Positions 55,474 through 64,000 of a stretch of DNA of 64,000 nucleotides are shown one piece after another. The translations under genes were made by a program, and so were the position numbers. Numbering within the stretch: the stretch's first letter is position 1; each line of letters opens with the position of its first letter. This DNA comes from Lysobacter antibioticus (GTDB lineage Bacteria; Pseudomonadota; Gammaproteobacteria; Xanthomonadales; Xanthomonadaceae), in the NCBI RefSeq assembly GCF_000731095.1, contig NZ_JMTZ01000009.1, forward strand, positions 1-64,000, written 5' to 3'. A model generated the notes under the pieces. That model was not told the origin of the DNA, made no database searches, and saw only the letters and a program-made list of their open reading frames with translations.

Positions 55474-57768
55474 TCAACGGCTCAGCGGAATCTCCAGATA
55501 ACTGCCGCCGTACCAGCGCACCCGCACCGGTTCACCGGCATCGGCGATGCTCTCCCCTGCCACCGCCTTGCCGCTGCCGTAGTTGATCTCCTGCTGCGGG
55601 TTGCGCAGCACGCTCACCACCGCCACCAGCCGGCTGCCGGGCTGCATGCGCTTGCTGGTGGCGCGGCCGGCTTCGAAGTCGAGCACGGTGCGATGGTCGG
55701 GTTGCAACAGTTGCCGGCGGCTGACGTCGCCGACGTAGCTGGCGCGCGATTGGTAGCGCGAGAGTTCGAAATAGCGTTGGTCGGGCAGTTGTTCGTACAG
55801 CGAGATGTTGAAGTCGAAGTCGCGCTTGTTGGTTTCGACTTCCAGCCGGCCGGAGAACAGGCCGCTGAATTCCTCGGCCTCTTTGAAGGGTTCGCTGACG
55901 AACACCAGGCTTTCGGCGGTGTCGAGTTCGCGGTCGACGATGCCGCCGCCGGGGACGATGCGGTCGGCGTCGCGGCGGTCGCGCAGGTCGATGGTCTGTT
56001 CGGCATAGCTGTCGGCCGCCGGCGCTAGCGCAGCGAAAGCATTGCGGCCGTCGCTGCCGGCGGCGCCGAGGTAGAAGCGCTGGCGCCGCTGCGCCATCGC
56101 CGCCAGCGAGGGCGCGTGCTTCCATTCGTTGGCGCCCATCACTTGGTAGTTGATGCGGTCGGCCAGCAGCGCGGGCTTGGGCGCGCCTTTGAACACGTAA
56201 TCGAACCATTGGTAGCGCAGTTCGCCCAGGTCGATCTGCGCTTGCGGGTCGAGCGTGTAGCCGCGCAGTTCGGTGCCGGTGGCGACGGTGCCGCGCTGGC
56301 CGCTGACGTGGTTGTAGGGGCCGATCACCAGATAGTGCTCGGCCTGCGGGCGGTAACGATGGTGCTGGCGCAGGTAGTACAGCGCGCCGATCTGGGCGCC
56401 GTCGTAGTAGCCGGTGGTGGTCAGCACCTTCAGGTCCAACGCGGCGAATTCGTCGCGGTAGGGGATCATCGATTGCCAGTAGGCGTCGTAGTCCGGGTGC
56501 GAGAGCCAGCGCAGGTAGAGCGGATTGGGCGTGCCGTCGATCTGCGGCAGTTCGCGATACGGACGCCCGCTGAGATACCACTGACGGTGCATGCGGTTCC
56601 AGCGCGGGTAATCCTGCAGGGGCGCGTTGTCGACCTGACGATTGTTGGTGACGTAGAACGGCCAGTAGTACTGGAAGCCGTAGAAGATGCCGCCTTCCAT
56701 CGGCACGTCGAGGCCGGGCGCGCCGGTCACCGAGGGCATCAGCGCTTTCAGGGCCTTGGGGCGGCGCTTGGCCGTGGCCCATTGGGTGAAGCCCTCGTAG
56801 CTGCCGCCGTACATACCGACGCGGCCGTCGCTCCACGGTTGCGCGGCGATCCAGTCGATCAGCGCCGCGGCATCGTCGCCGTCGTGTTCGTAGGGCGTCG
56901 GGCGGTCGGGGCTGCAGCCTTTGCCGCGGCTGTTGCCGATCACGCCGGCATAGCCGTGCGAGGCCGAGCGGCGCGCTTCGTTGAGGGTGGGGACCGGATC
57001 GGCGTAGATGGTGAAGTTCAGCAGGGTCGGCAAGCGCTCGGGCGCGCTGCGTTGGCGCACGATCAGCGCGCAGACGGTGGCGCCGTCGGGCGTGGTCACC
57101 GCGACATCGCGTTGGATCAGATAACGGCGCGCGTCGTCCGCGGCGATCAACGCCGGCAGTTGCGGCGCCAACGCCGCGTAGCTGCGTTCGACCTGGTAGC
57201 TGCGCAGCAAGGCCAGCGCGGCGTTGCGGTCCAGCGTGGGCTGTTTGTGCAGCGGCGCCAAGGCATCGGCCATCGCGCGCTGCTGCCGCGGCTGCTCTGC
57301 GGTCTCGAAGTTGAGCACGCGCATGGCCACCGCGGCGCTGCGGTCGTCCATCGTCGCGATCGATTCAGCGAAGGCGCGCGGCAGGGCCTGCTCGAAGCTC
57401 AACCCCTGCCCCGCCTGCAGCGCCTTGGCGCGGGCGTACAACCGGTATTGGGCGAGGTTGAGCCGCACCGGCACCGGGCCCTGGGTGGCGGTGGCGGCGA
57501 GTTCGTCGAGGCTGCGTTCGGCCGCAGCGTAGTCGCCGGCCACCAGTTGCAGGCGGAAGCGTTGGTTGAGGTCGCGGCTGCGATCGGGGTCGCGATAGTC
57601 GGCGAGCAGTTGCCGGGCCAGCGACGGCATGGCGGCGTCCAGGCGCTTCGCATCGTCGGCGACGATGGCGGGCAGCGCGTAGGACGCGGCGGTTTCGGCC
57701 GCGCGGGCAGCGGAACCGCACAGGCCGACGGCGGCGATGGCCGACATGAGGATGATCGATCGCAGCAT
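55474..57768 (-). CDS. Secreted CocE/NonD-family hydrolase (X-Pro dipeptidyl peptidase-like)
   Basis: A 764-residue protein with a signal peptide (LMSAIAAVGLCGSAARAAET). A helical domain of about 210 residues precedes the alpha/beta hydrolase core: nucleophile in RVGMYGGSYEGFTQW, Asp in TTGYYDGAQIGALY, His in IGPYNHVSGQRG. The C-terminal jelly-roll domain (about 600-764) is that of CocE and X-prolyl peptidases. The extra N-terminal domain is larger than in CocE. The 3' third has a decayed copy at 45633-46110. The substrate could be an ester or a peptide. Confidence 0.87.
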   Translation of the reverse strand: MLRSIILMSAIAAVGLCGSAARAAETAASYALPAIVADDAKRLDAAMPSLARQLLADYRDPDRSRDLNQRFRLQLVAGDYAAAERSLDELAATATQGPVPVRLNLAQYRLYARAKALQAGQGLSFEQALPRAFAESIATMDDRSAAVAMRVLNFETAEQPRQQRAMADALAPLHKQPTLDRNAALALLRSYQVERSYAALAPQLPALIAADDARRYLIQRDVAVTTPDGATVCALIVRQRSAPERLPTLLNFTIYADPVPTLNEARRSASHGYAGVIGNSRGKGCSPDRPTPYEHDGDDAAALIDWIAAQPWSDGRVGMYGGSYEGFTQWATAKRRPKALKALMPSVTGAPGLDVPMEGGIFYGFQYYWPFYVTNNRQVDNAPLQDYPRWNRMHRQWYLSGRPYRELPQIDGTPNPLYLRWLSHPDYDAYWQSMIPYRDEFAALDLKVLTTTGYYDGAQIGALYYLRQHHRYRPQAEHYLVIGPYNHVSGQRGTVATGTELRGYTLDPQAQIDLGELRYQWFDYVFKGAPKPALLADRINYQVMGANEWKHAPSLAAMAQRRQRFYLGAAGSDGRNAFAALAPAADSYAEQTIDLRDRRDADRIVPGGGIVDRELDTAESLVFVSEPFKEAEEFSGLFSGRLEVETNKRDFDFNISLYEQLPDQRYFELSRYQSRASYVGDVSRRQLLQPDHRTVLDFEAGRATSKRMQPGSRLVAVVSVLRNPQQEINYGSGKAVAGESIADAGEPVRVRWYGGSYLEIPLSR

Positions 57769-57877
57769 TTGCCCTCCCAGGCGTGCATGTATCCCTGACT
57801 GGATGGCGCCAGCGGCGGAATCGTCGCATAACCGACACCGCCGCGAACGAATACACGATTACGCCGGCTCGCTGGCT

Positions 57878-57963
57878 GTAGGAGCGGCGTGAGCCGCGAC
57901 CCGGGATCCCTGCTTGCGGCGCTCACTGGAAAGCCCACGGTCGCGGCTTGCGCCGCGCCTATA
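57878..57963. repeat. Single copy of the GTAGGAGCGGCG hairpin repeat
   Basis: GTAGGAGCGGCGTGAGCCGC and the facing GGTCGCGGCTTGCGCCGCGC lie about 40 bases apart and pair imperfectly. It belongs to the same family as the array at 58943-59511 and lies between the hydrolase and protease genes. Confidence 0.8.
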
Positions 57964-58048
57964 GGGGCGGGCTGCGACCGAATGTCCCAGGACGGGCATA
58001 TAGCCAAGGTCGCGCCGCGGGCCCGACAATGGCGCTTTCCGACAATGG

Positions 58049-58888
58049 ATGTTGCGCATGCGTGCTGCCGCCCTGCTGCTTGTCCTGGCATCGTTCGGTG
58101 CCGACGCGATCGTCGTTCGCGACGATGTCCCGGATTTGCGCTATCGGATGGCGGTCTCCGAGTTCCCGGCGCTGGCGGACATGCCTGGCGAGGGCCATGG
58201 GGTGCTCATCGCGCCGCAGTGGGTCGTTACCGCCGCCCACGCCGTCGCCTGGCAGCACGCTGTCGATGAGGTGGTCGTCGGCGGCACGCCGCGTGCGGTA
58301 CGCCGCATCGTCGTCCATCCGGGTTGTAAGCAGCCGCCTCAGGCGATGATCGACGCCGCGTTGAAATCGGGCGATTGGGAGGCCTTCTTCGCGTTCGCCG
58401 CCACCTCCGACGACATCGCCTTGATCGAACTTGCCGAGCCGGTGCGCGATGTCGCGCCCGCGGACATCTACCGCGGCTCGGCATTGGGCAAGGTCATTCG
58501 GATCATGGGGCGCGGCGCCACGGGGACGGGTTCGAAGGGCCATTCGCTGCATGGACCGAACCGGACCGCCCTGCGCCAGGGCTACAACCGGATCGGCATC
58601 GAGGAAACCCGCTGGATCGGCTACACCTTCGACGCACCGCCGAAGGCGCTGCCCCTGGAGGCCTCGGCCGGTAGCGGGGACAGCGGCGGGCCGATCCTGG
58701 TCGCGGTGGACAAGCAATGGCAGGTCGCAGGCGTAACGGCGTGGAAGCGTGGCCTGGTGGAGGGCACCGAACTGCGCCCGGGGCGATACGGCGAGACCAG
58801 TTACGGCGTGCGGTTGGGGAACTACGTAGGCTGGATCGAAGAGACGATGACGGTGGGTGGGGATTCCGGGAAATCCGCCGGACGTTGA
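58049..58888 (+). CDS. Secreted trypsin-like serine protease
   Basis: A 279-residue S1-family protease. The signal peptide is RAAALLLVLASFGADA. The catalytic triad is in WVVTAAHAVAWQ (His), SDDIALIELAEP (Asp) and SAGSGDSGGPILVA (Ser). The start is ATG at 58049 (MLRMRAAALL); a second Met lies 3 codons in. There is no long pro-region, so it may be active on secretion. Confidence 0.87.
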   Translation: MLRMRAAALLLVLASFGADAIVVRDDVPDLRYRMAVSEFPALADMPGEGHGVLIAPQWVVTAAHAVAWQHAVDEVVVGGTPRAVRRIVVHPGCKQPPQAMIDAALKSGDWEAFFAFAATSDDIALIELAEPVRDVAPADIYRGSALGKVIRIMGRGATGTGSKGHSLHGPNRTALRQGYNRIGIEETRWIGYTFDAPPKALPLEASAGSGDSGGPILVAVDKQWQVAGVTAWKRGLVEGTELRPGRYGETSYGVRLGNYVGWIEETMTVGGDSGKSAGR

Positions 58889-58942
58889 AGCGGCACTGGC
58901 GACGGGGATAGGAACGCCGGTGGATCGCTGCCTGATGTAGGC

Positions 58943-59511
58943 GAATCGCTTCCTGTAGGAGCGGCGTCAGCTGCGACTGCGAACCCCGGCGTGCGGCGCA
59001 AGCTGAAACCCCGCGGTCGCGACTTGCGTCGCTCCTACAGGGGGCCCAGACGGCTGCGCGGTTTTTTTCGGATGCAAAGCCGGCGGAGATAGGACCGCCG
59101 GTGAATCGCTTCCTGTAGGAGCGGCGCGAGCCGCGACCGCGAATCCAGGCGTGCGGCGCGAACTGGAAACCCCGCGGTCGCGACTTGCGTCGCTCCTACA
59201 AGGGGCCCAGACGGCTGCGTGGTTTTTTGGGATGCAAAGCCGGCGGAGATAGGACTGCCGGTGAATCGCTTCCTGTAGGAGCGGCGCGAGCCGCGACTGC
59301 GAATCTTGGCGTGCGGCGCGAGTTGGGAACCCCGCGGTCGCGACTTGCGTCGCTCCTACAGGGGGCCCAGACGGCTTTGCGGTATTTTTGGATACAGGTG
59401 AATCGCTCCCTGTAGGAGCGGCGCGAGCCGCGACTGCGAATCCTGGCGTGCGGCGCAAGCTGGAACCCCTGCGGTCGCGACTTGCGTCGCTCCTACAGGG
59501 CCCAGTCGGCC
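58943..59511. repeat. Four tandem copies of a 137-160-bp hairpin repeat
   Basis: Copies start at 58943, 59103, 59263 and 59400 with GAATCGCT and CCTGTAGGAGCGGCG. Each contains GTAGGAGCGGCGCGAGCCGC and, about 60 bases later, the facing GTCGCGACTTGCGTCGCTCC, so each unit can form a long hairpin. The linkers (GATGCAAAGCCGGCGGAGAT) are also repeated in the first copies. The fourth unit is shorter. The array lies 3' of both the protease gene and proA. Confidence 0.92.
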
Positions 59512-59521
59512 GCGCGCGGGG

Positions 59522-60805
59522 TCAGCGGTTCTGCGACTCGGGGTGCCGCACCTGCCCTTCGCCGCGCACGACGAAACGCTCGATGGTCAGCGACTCCACG
59601 CCCATCGGGCCGTAGGCGTGCAGGCGCGTGGTCGAGATGCCGATCTCGGCGCCGAGGCCGAGCTGGCCGCCGTCGTTGAAGCGCGAGGAGGCGTTGACCA
59701 TCACCGCCGAACTGCGGGTGCCGCGGACGAACGCATCGGCGGTGGCGGCGTCTTCGGTCGCGATGACTTCGGTGTGGTCGGAGCCGAAGCGGGCGATGTG
59801 CGCGAGCGCTTCGTCCAGCCCATCGACCACTTTCGCGGCGATGATCAGGTCGAGGTATTCGGCGGCGTAGTCGCCCTCATCGGCGGGCTGCACCGTGCCG
59901 GCCGGCAGGTCCGCCGCGAGCGCGCGCGTGCGCTCGCAGCCGCGCACCTGCACGCCGCGCCCGGCCAGCGCGACGAGCGCGCGCGGGACGAAATCGGCGG
60001 CGATGTCGCGATGCACCAGCACGGTTTCCAGCGCGTTGCACACGCCCGGCCGCGAGGCCTTGCCGTCGATCAGCAGGCCGAGCGCGAGGTCGAGGTCGGC
60101 GGCGCGGTCGACATAGAGATGGCACACGCCCTTGTAGTGCTTGATGACCGGCACCCGGGCGTGTTCGGCGACGAAACGGATCAGCCCCTCGCCGCCGCGC
60201 GGAATCGCCAGGTCGACCAGGTCCGACAGTTGCAGCAGTTCGAGCACGTGCTCGCGCGCCGGGTCTTCGATCAGCGACACCGCCGCGGCAGGCAAGCCCT
60301 GCTCGCGCAAGGCCGCATGCAGGCAGGCGGCAATCGCGGCGTTGCTGGCGCGCGCTTCCGAGCCGCCGCGCAGCAGCACTGCGTTGCCGGCTTTCAGGCA
60401 CAGCGCGGCGGCATCGGCGGTGACGTTGGGGCGCGCCTCGTAGATCATCGCGATCAAGCCCAGCGGCACGCGCTGGCGTTCGATCACCAGGCCATTCGGC
60501 CGGGTTTCGCGACGAGTGACTTCGCCAAGCGGGTCGGCCTGCGCCGCCACTTCCCGCAGCGCCGCGGCGATCGCGGCCAGGCGCGACGGGTCGAGGCGCA
60601 GGCGGTCGAGCATCGCTGCGCTCAGGCCGGCCGCTTCGCCGCGACCGAGGTCTTCGGCATTCGCGCTGAGAATGCTGTCGCTGGAAGCATCCAGCTGCGC
60701 CGCCATCGCCTCGATCAGGCGGCGGCGCGCGTCGCCGTCGAGCGCGGCGAGGACGACGGAGGCGTCGCGCGCCTGTTGGGCCAGGGCCCGGACATAACCG
60801 CTCAT
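59522..60805 (-). CDS. proA: ProA, gamma-glutamyl phosphate reductase
   Basis: Second step of proline synthesis: NADPH-dependent reduction of glutamyl phosphate to the semialdehyde. The 427-residue aldehyde dehydrogenase-fold protein has [20 protein letters not shown], the catalytic Cys in [38 protein letters not shown] and HTEVIATED. It overlaps proB by 4 bases and is last in the argH-proB-proA unit. The hairpin repeat array starts just past its stop. Confidence 0.96.
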   Translation of the reverse strand: MSGYVRALAQQARDASVVLAALDGDARRRLIEAMAAQLDASSDSILSANAEDLGRGEAAGLSAAMLDRLRLDPSRLAAIAAALREVAAQADPLGEVTRRETRPNGLVIERQRVPLGLIAMIYEARPNVTADAAALCLKAGNAVLLRGGSEARASNAAIAACLHAALREQGLPAAAVSLIEDPAREHVLELLQLSDLVDLAIPRGGEGLIRFVAEHARVPVIKHYKGVCHLYVDRAADLDLALGLLIDGKASRPGVCNALETVLVHRDIAADFVPRALVALAGRGVQVRGCERTRALAADLPAGTVQPADEGDYAAEYLDLIIAAKVVDGLDEALAHIARFGSDHTEVIATEDAATADAFVRGTRSSAVMVNASSRFNDGGQLGLGAEIGISTTRLHAYGPMGVESLTIERFVVRGEGQVRHPESQNR

Positions 60806-62028
60806 GGCAAGACTTCCTTGGGCAACTCGGTGACGGCGCCGGGACCGGCGTCGCCATTGGAACTCTGGGACGGCGCGCTGGCGCGATCGAGCAGCACCAG
60901 ATCGTCGCGATGCACCACCGATTCACCGTAGCGGAAACCGATCAGCGCCTCGATATCGCGGCTGTGGCGGCCGGCGATCCGGCGCACCTCGCCGGCGTTG
61001 TACTGGACCAGGCCGCGCCCGAGCACCGCGGCGGCATCGCCGACGCTGCGCAGCTCGACCACGTCGCCGCGGCGGAACTCGCCTTCGGCCGCGACCACTC
61101 CGCCCGGCAACAACGAGGCGCCGCGATCGTGCAGGGCCGTCGCCGCGCCGGCGTCGATGCGCAGGCAACCGCTGGCCGGCGCATGCCGCAGCCACTGCTT
61201 GCGCGCACGCAAACGGTCGCTGCGCGCCGCCACCAGGGTGCCGTGCAAGCGGCCTTCGCCGAGCGCGGCGACCACTTCGGCATCGCGGCCGCAGAACAAG
61301 GCGGTGGCGATGCCGGCGGTGGCGGCCTTGGCCGCGGCTTCGAGCTTGGTGCGCATGCCGCCGGTGCCGAGCGTGCCGGCACCGCCGCTGGCGGCGTCGA
61401 GCAGTTCCGGCGTGACCACGGCGACCTGCGCAATCGGCCGCGCCGACGGATCGCGCTGCGGATGGCCGCTGTAGAGGCCGCCGATGTCGGTCGCGATCAG
61501 CAGCAGGTCGGCGTCGACCAGTGAGGCGACGGCGGCAGCGAGGTTGTCGTTGTCGCCGAGTTTCAATTCGTCGACGGCGACGGTGTCGTTCTCGTTGATG
61601 ACCGGCAAGGCGCCGAGCCGCAGCAGCTCGCGCAACGAAGCGCGCGCATTGAGATAGCGGCGGCGGTTGCGCAGGTCGTCGTGGGTCAGCAACACCTGCG
61701 CCACCGGCACCGGCGACAGGCCCTGCCAGAACGCGATCAGCGAGGCCTGGCCCAGCGAGGCCAAGGCCTGCCGCAACACCAGGCCATTGCCGCCGGCCTC
61801 GATGCGGCTGCGCCCGGCGGCGACCGCGCCGGACGACACCAGCACCACTTCGCGTTGTTGCGCGCGCGCTTCGGCGATGAAGCGCGCCAGCCCGGCCGCA
61901 TAGCGCGGGTCGAGCCCGCCGCCGGCCTGATCGGCGAAACCGGCCAGCAGACTGCTGCCGACCTTGAGCACAGCGCGACGCCAGTTCGGCAAAGGCTGGG
62001 CGATGAAATCCTTTGCCGCGACGCTCAT
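60802..62028 (-). CDS. proB: ProB, glutamate 5-kinase
   Basis: Phosphorylates glutamate to start proline synthesis and is usually feedback-inhibited by proline. The start [20 protein letters not shown] gives 408 residues. The kinase domain has [48 protein letters not shown] and [14 protein letters not shown]-terminal PUA domain follows from about 300 ([20 protein letters not shown]). The final 25 residues are an unconserved tail. It overlaps argH by ATGA. Confidence 0.95.
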   Translation of the reverse strand: MSVAAKDFIAQPLPNWRRAVLKVGSSLLAGFADQAGGGLDPRYAAGLARFIAEARAQQREVVLVSSGAVAAGRSRIEAGGNGLVLRQALASLGQASLIAFWQGLSPVPVAQVLLTHDDLRNRRRYLNARASLRELLRLGALPVINENDTVAVDELKLGDNDNLAAAVASLVDADLLLIATDIGGLYSGHPQRDPSARPIAQVAVVTPELLDAASGGAGTLGTGGMRTKLEAAAKAATAGIATALFCGRDAEVVAALGEGRLHGTLVAARSDRLRARKQWLRHAPASGCLRIDAGAATALHDRGASLLPGGVVAAEGEFRRGDVVELRSVGDAAAVLGRGLVQYNAGEVRRIAGRHSRDIEALIGFRYGESVVHRDDLVLLDRASAPSQSSNGDAGPGAVTELPKEVLP

Positions 62029-63314
62029 GTCAGTGCCTGCAAGCGTCTGCGCAGCACGTCGAGGCGCAGGTCGGCGGATGCGCCGGGCGAAACGCGCGCG
62101 GCCAGACTGGCTTCGGGATCGCCTTCGGCCCAGCGCGCCGGATCGGCCGCCTGCTTGTAGGCGTCGCGGAACGGCACGCCTTGACGAGCCAGGTCCACGG
62201 CGAGGTCGGTCGCGTACATCGACGGGTCGAGCGCGGCGCGCAGGTTGTCGGGTTTCCACTCCAGATTGCGCAGCAAGTCCGGCAACAGTTCGAGCGCGGC
62301 CAGGCCGCGGCCGAAGGCGTGGAAGATCGCGCCCTTGGAGAACTGCAGGTCGCGGTGATAGCCGGACGGCAACGACAGCAGATGCTCGATCTCCGAGCGT
62401 GCGGCGGCGACGCTCGCGTAGCTCGCGCGCATCAACTCGATCACGTCCGGGTTGCGCTTGTTCGGCATGATCGAGCTGCCGGTGGTGTACTCGGCCGGCA
62501 GCGCGACGAAGGCGAACTCGGCGGTGGTGAACAGGCTCAGGTCCCAGGCCAGGCGGCGCAGGTCGAGCACCGCGGTCGACAAGGCGTCGATCGCGCCGAG
62601 CTCGAACTTGCCGCGCGACAGCTGGGCGTAGGCCGCCGACACCTGCAGGCGGCCGAAACCGAGCGCCGTGGTGGTGTGGTCGCGCGCCAGCGGCAGGTTG
62701 ACGCCGTAACCGGCGGCGCTGCCGAGCGGATTGGCGTCGACCCAATCGAGGGTCTGCTGCGCGCGCACGGCGTTGTCGATGAAGCCTTCGGCCCAGGCGC
62801 CCCACCACATACCGGCCGAGGACACCACCGCGCGCTGCAGATGGGTATAGCCCGGCAACGGCAACTGCGCTTCGGCTTCGGCGCGGGCCAAGGCGACCTC
62901 GGCGGTCTCGCGGCACAGCGCGTACAGATGCGACAGGCGATCCTTGAGCCAGAGCCGGGTCGCGACCAGGATCTGGTCGTTGCGGCTGCGGCCGGTGTGG
63001 ATCTTGCGGCCGGCATCGCCGAGGCGTTCGATCAAACGGCCTTCGATCGCCGAATGGCCGTCCTCGAAACGTTCGTCGAGGACGAAGCGGCCGGCGCGGA
63101 AGTCCTCGGCCAGCACGTCGAGCTCGCGAGTCAGGCCGGCCAGCTCGTCGGCGCTGAGGATGCCGATCTGCTGCAGGCCTTGCGCATGCGCGGCGCTGGC
63201 CTGGATGTCGAACAGGAAGAATTCGCGGTCGAGGATCACGTCCGCGCCGGCGAGGAAGTTCTGGATGCGCGCGTCGACCTTGACGCCGGGTTTTTGCCAA
63301 AGCAGATCGGACAT
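62025..63314 (-). CDS. argH: ArgH, argininosuccinate lyase
   Basis: Last step of arginine synthesis: splits argininosuccinate into arginine and fumarate. The start [20 protein letters not shown] gives 429 residues. Fumarase-superfamily regions are present: [33 protein letters not shown] and the signature [16 protein letters not shown], with the catalytic Ser loop. It is first of three genes with proB and proA, and the overlaps imply one transcript. Confidence 0.95.
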   Translation of the reverse strand: MSDLLWQKPGVKVDARIQNFLAGADVILDREFFLFDIQASAAHAQGLQQIGILSADELAGLTRELDVLAEDFRAGRFVLDERFEDGHSAIEGRLIERLGDAGRKIHTGRSRNDQILVATRLWLKDRLSHLYALCRETAEVALARAEAEAQLPLPGYTHLQRAVVSSAGMWWGAWAEGFIDNAVRAQQTLDWVDANPLGSAAGYGVNLPLARDHTTTALGFGRLQVSAAYAQLSRGKFELGAIDALSTAVLDLRRLAWDLSLFTTAEFAFVALPAEYTTGSSIMPNKRNPDVIELMRASYASVAAARSEIEHLLSLPSGYHRDLQFSKGAIFHAFGRGLAALELLPDLLRNLEWKPDNLRAALDPSMYATDLAVDLARQGVPFRDAYKQAADPARWAEGDPEASLAARVSPGASADLRLDVLRRRLQALT

Positions 63315-63374
63315 GGGGGCGGCTCGCGGGGGGCTGGAGGTTGGTGTGGGGGTGAGGAGTGAGGAGTGAGAAAT

Positions 63375-63435
63375 GAGGAGCGAGGAACCAGGAACTGGGA
63401 ACTGCAAGCAACGCTTTACTCGTTACTCGCTCCTC
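63375..63435. repeat. Inverted GAGGAGCGAG repeats between proS and argH
   Basis: GAGGAGCGAG at 63375-63384 faces CTCGCTCCTC at 63426-63435, and the surrounding bases are runs of GAGGAGTGAG and CTCGTTCCTCGC type. The left arm lies just upstream of argH and the right arm 1 base from the proS stop. It could work as a stem at the end of the proS transcript. Confidence 0.6.
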
Positions 63436-63436
63436 T

Positions 63437-64000
63437 TCACTCGTTCCTCGCTTCGATCCGCGCCGGCACGTCGGCCGGCGTCAGTTCGCTGCGTTCGCCG
63501 CTGGCGCGGCGCTTGAGTTCGACGATACCGCGATCCAGTCCGCGCCGGCCCACCACGACCTGCCAAGGCAGGCCGAGCAGGTCCATGCGCGCGAACTTGA
63601 CCCCGGCGCGTTCTGGGGTGTCGTCGTGCAATACGTCGATGCCGCGCGCTTCGAGCTGCGCTTGCAGTTCGACGCAGGCGGCCTCGACTTGCGCATCGGC
63701 CGGGTCGAGATTGACCAGGCCGACGCGGAACGGTGCGACCGCATCGGGCCAGACGATGCCGCTGTCGTCGTGGCCGGCCTCGATGATCGCACCGAGTAGG
63801 CGCGACACGCCGATGCCGTAGGAGCCGCCGTGGATCGGCCGCTCGTCGCCCTCGGGCGTGGTCACCAGCGCCTTCATCGGTGCCGAGTATTTGGTGCCGA
63901 AGTAGAACACCTGCCCGACTTCGATGCCGCGGGTCTGCACGCGTTGTTCGGCCGGCACCTCGCGCTCGAAGCGGTCGATGTCGTGGACGTCCTCGGTGGC
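63437..64000 (-). CDS. proS: ProS, prolyl-tRNA synthetase (C-terminal part, runs off the window)
   Basis: Charges tRNA-Pro. Only the last 187 codons are present; the gene continues past base 64000. [20 protein letters not shown] and [20 protein letters not shown] form motif 3 of the class II core, followed by [18 protein letters not shown] and the anticodon-binding domain ([20 protein letters not shown]). The GSYGIG motif fits the shorter type 2 enzyme. An internal GTG at 63958 is not the start, because the frame stays open and homologous upstream. Confidence 0.93.
   Translation of the reverse strand, partial: ATEDVHDIDRFEREVPAEQRVQTRGIEVGQVFYFGTKYSAPMKALVTTPEGDERPIHGGSYGIGVSRLLGAIIEAGHDDSGIVWPDAVAPFRVGLVNLDPADAQVEAACVELQAQLEARGIDVLHDDTPERAGVKFARMDLLGLPWQVVVGRRGLDRGIVELKRRASGERSELTPADVPARIEARNE

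Noticed and set aside
58943-59511. Possible CRISPR or integron array
   Set aside because: The units are 137-160 bases, repeated over their whole length with no unique spacers or cassette genes.

Overview
The window is GC-rich chromosomal DNA from a gammaproteobacterium of the family Xanthomonadaceae, most probably Lysobacter or a close relative. The grounds are the his operon next to a YerC/TrpR-like gene, the argH-proB-proA order, a protein ending in the Xanthomonas type IV secretion (XVIPCD) domain, and repeated hairpins containing GTAGGAGCGGCGCGAGCCGC. The genus is inferred, not proven.

Layout. 0.2-8 kb: a compact histidine operon on the minus strand (hisG-D-C-B-H-A-F-IE) with a TrpR-family regulator upstream and a 20-bp palindrome in the next gap. 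8-14.5 kb: a membrane diguanylate cyclase, a 2OG-Fe(II) oxygenase, an enlarged histidine ammonia-lyase-family protein and hisS. 14.6-18.9 kb: an intact tRNA-Pro(CGG) followed by a 4.2-kb insert bounded by 60-bp direct repeats of the tRNA 3' half. The insert has phage-type genes, no integrase, and a series of palindromes. 19.2-25.9 kb: small genes, then a divergent set resembling nodB/nodC (deacetylase, family 2 glycosyltransferase) against a methyltransferase and an MFS exporter. 25.9-32.1 kb: a large secreted protein and a GH92 alpha-mannosidase. 32.4-38.9 kb: pgaABCD for poly-N-acetylglucosamine, with a perfect CRP/Clp-type site upstream and a PgaD fused to a TonB C-terminal domain. 39-49 kb: an accessory block of lower and variable GC with an anti-phage dCTP deaminase, a zinc-hook AAA ATPase, a short reverse transcriptase coupled to a 41-codon ORF, a pseudogene, and a type IV secretion effector with two tandem lipoprotein immunity candidates. 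49-58.9 kb: small enzymes with LysR and TetR regulators, a CocE/NonD hydrolase and a trypsin-like protease. 58.9-64 kb: a repeat array, then proA, proB, argH and the 3' end of proS.

How the parts connect. The his, pro and arg genes are housekeeping biosynthesis. The diguanylate cyclase, the pga operon and its Clp-type site suggest c-di-GMP-linked biofilm control. The 39-49 kb block combines phage-defence candidates with a contact-dependent killing cassette. The most novel points are the effector/immunity cassette, with an orphan immunity gene followed by a trace of a lost effector, the reverse transcriptase with its coupled small ORF, the PgaD-TonB fusion, and the palindrome series inside the tRNA-Pro island.
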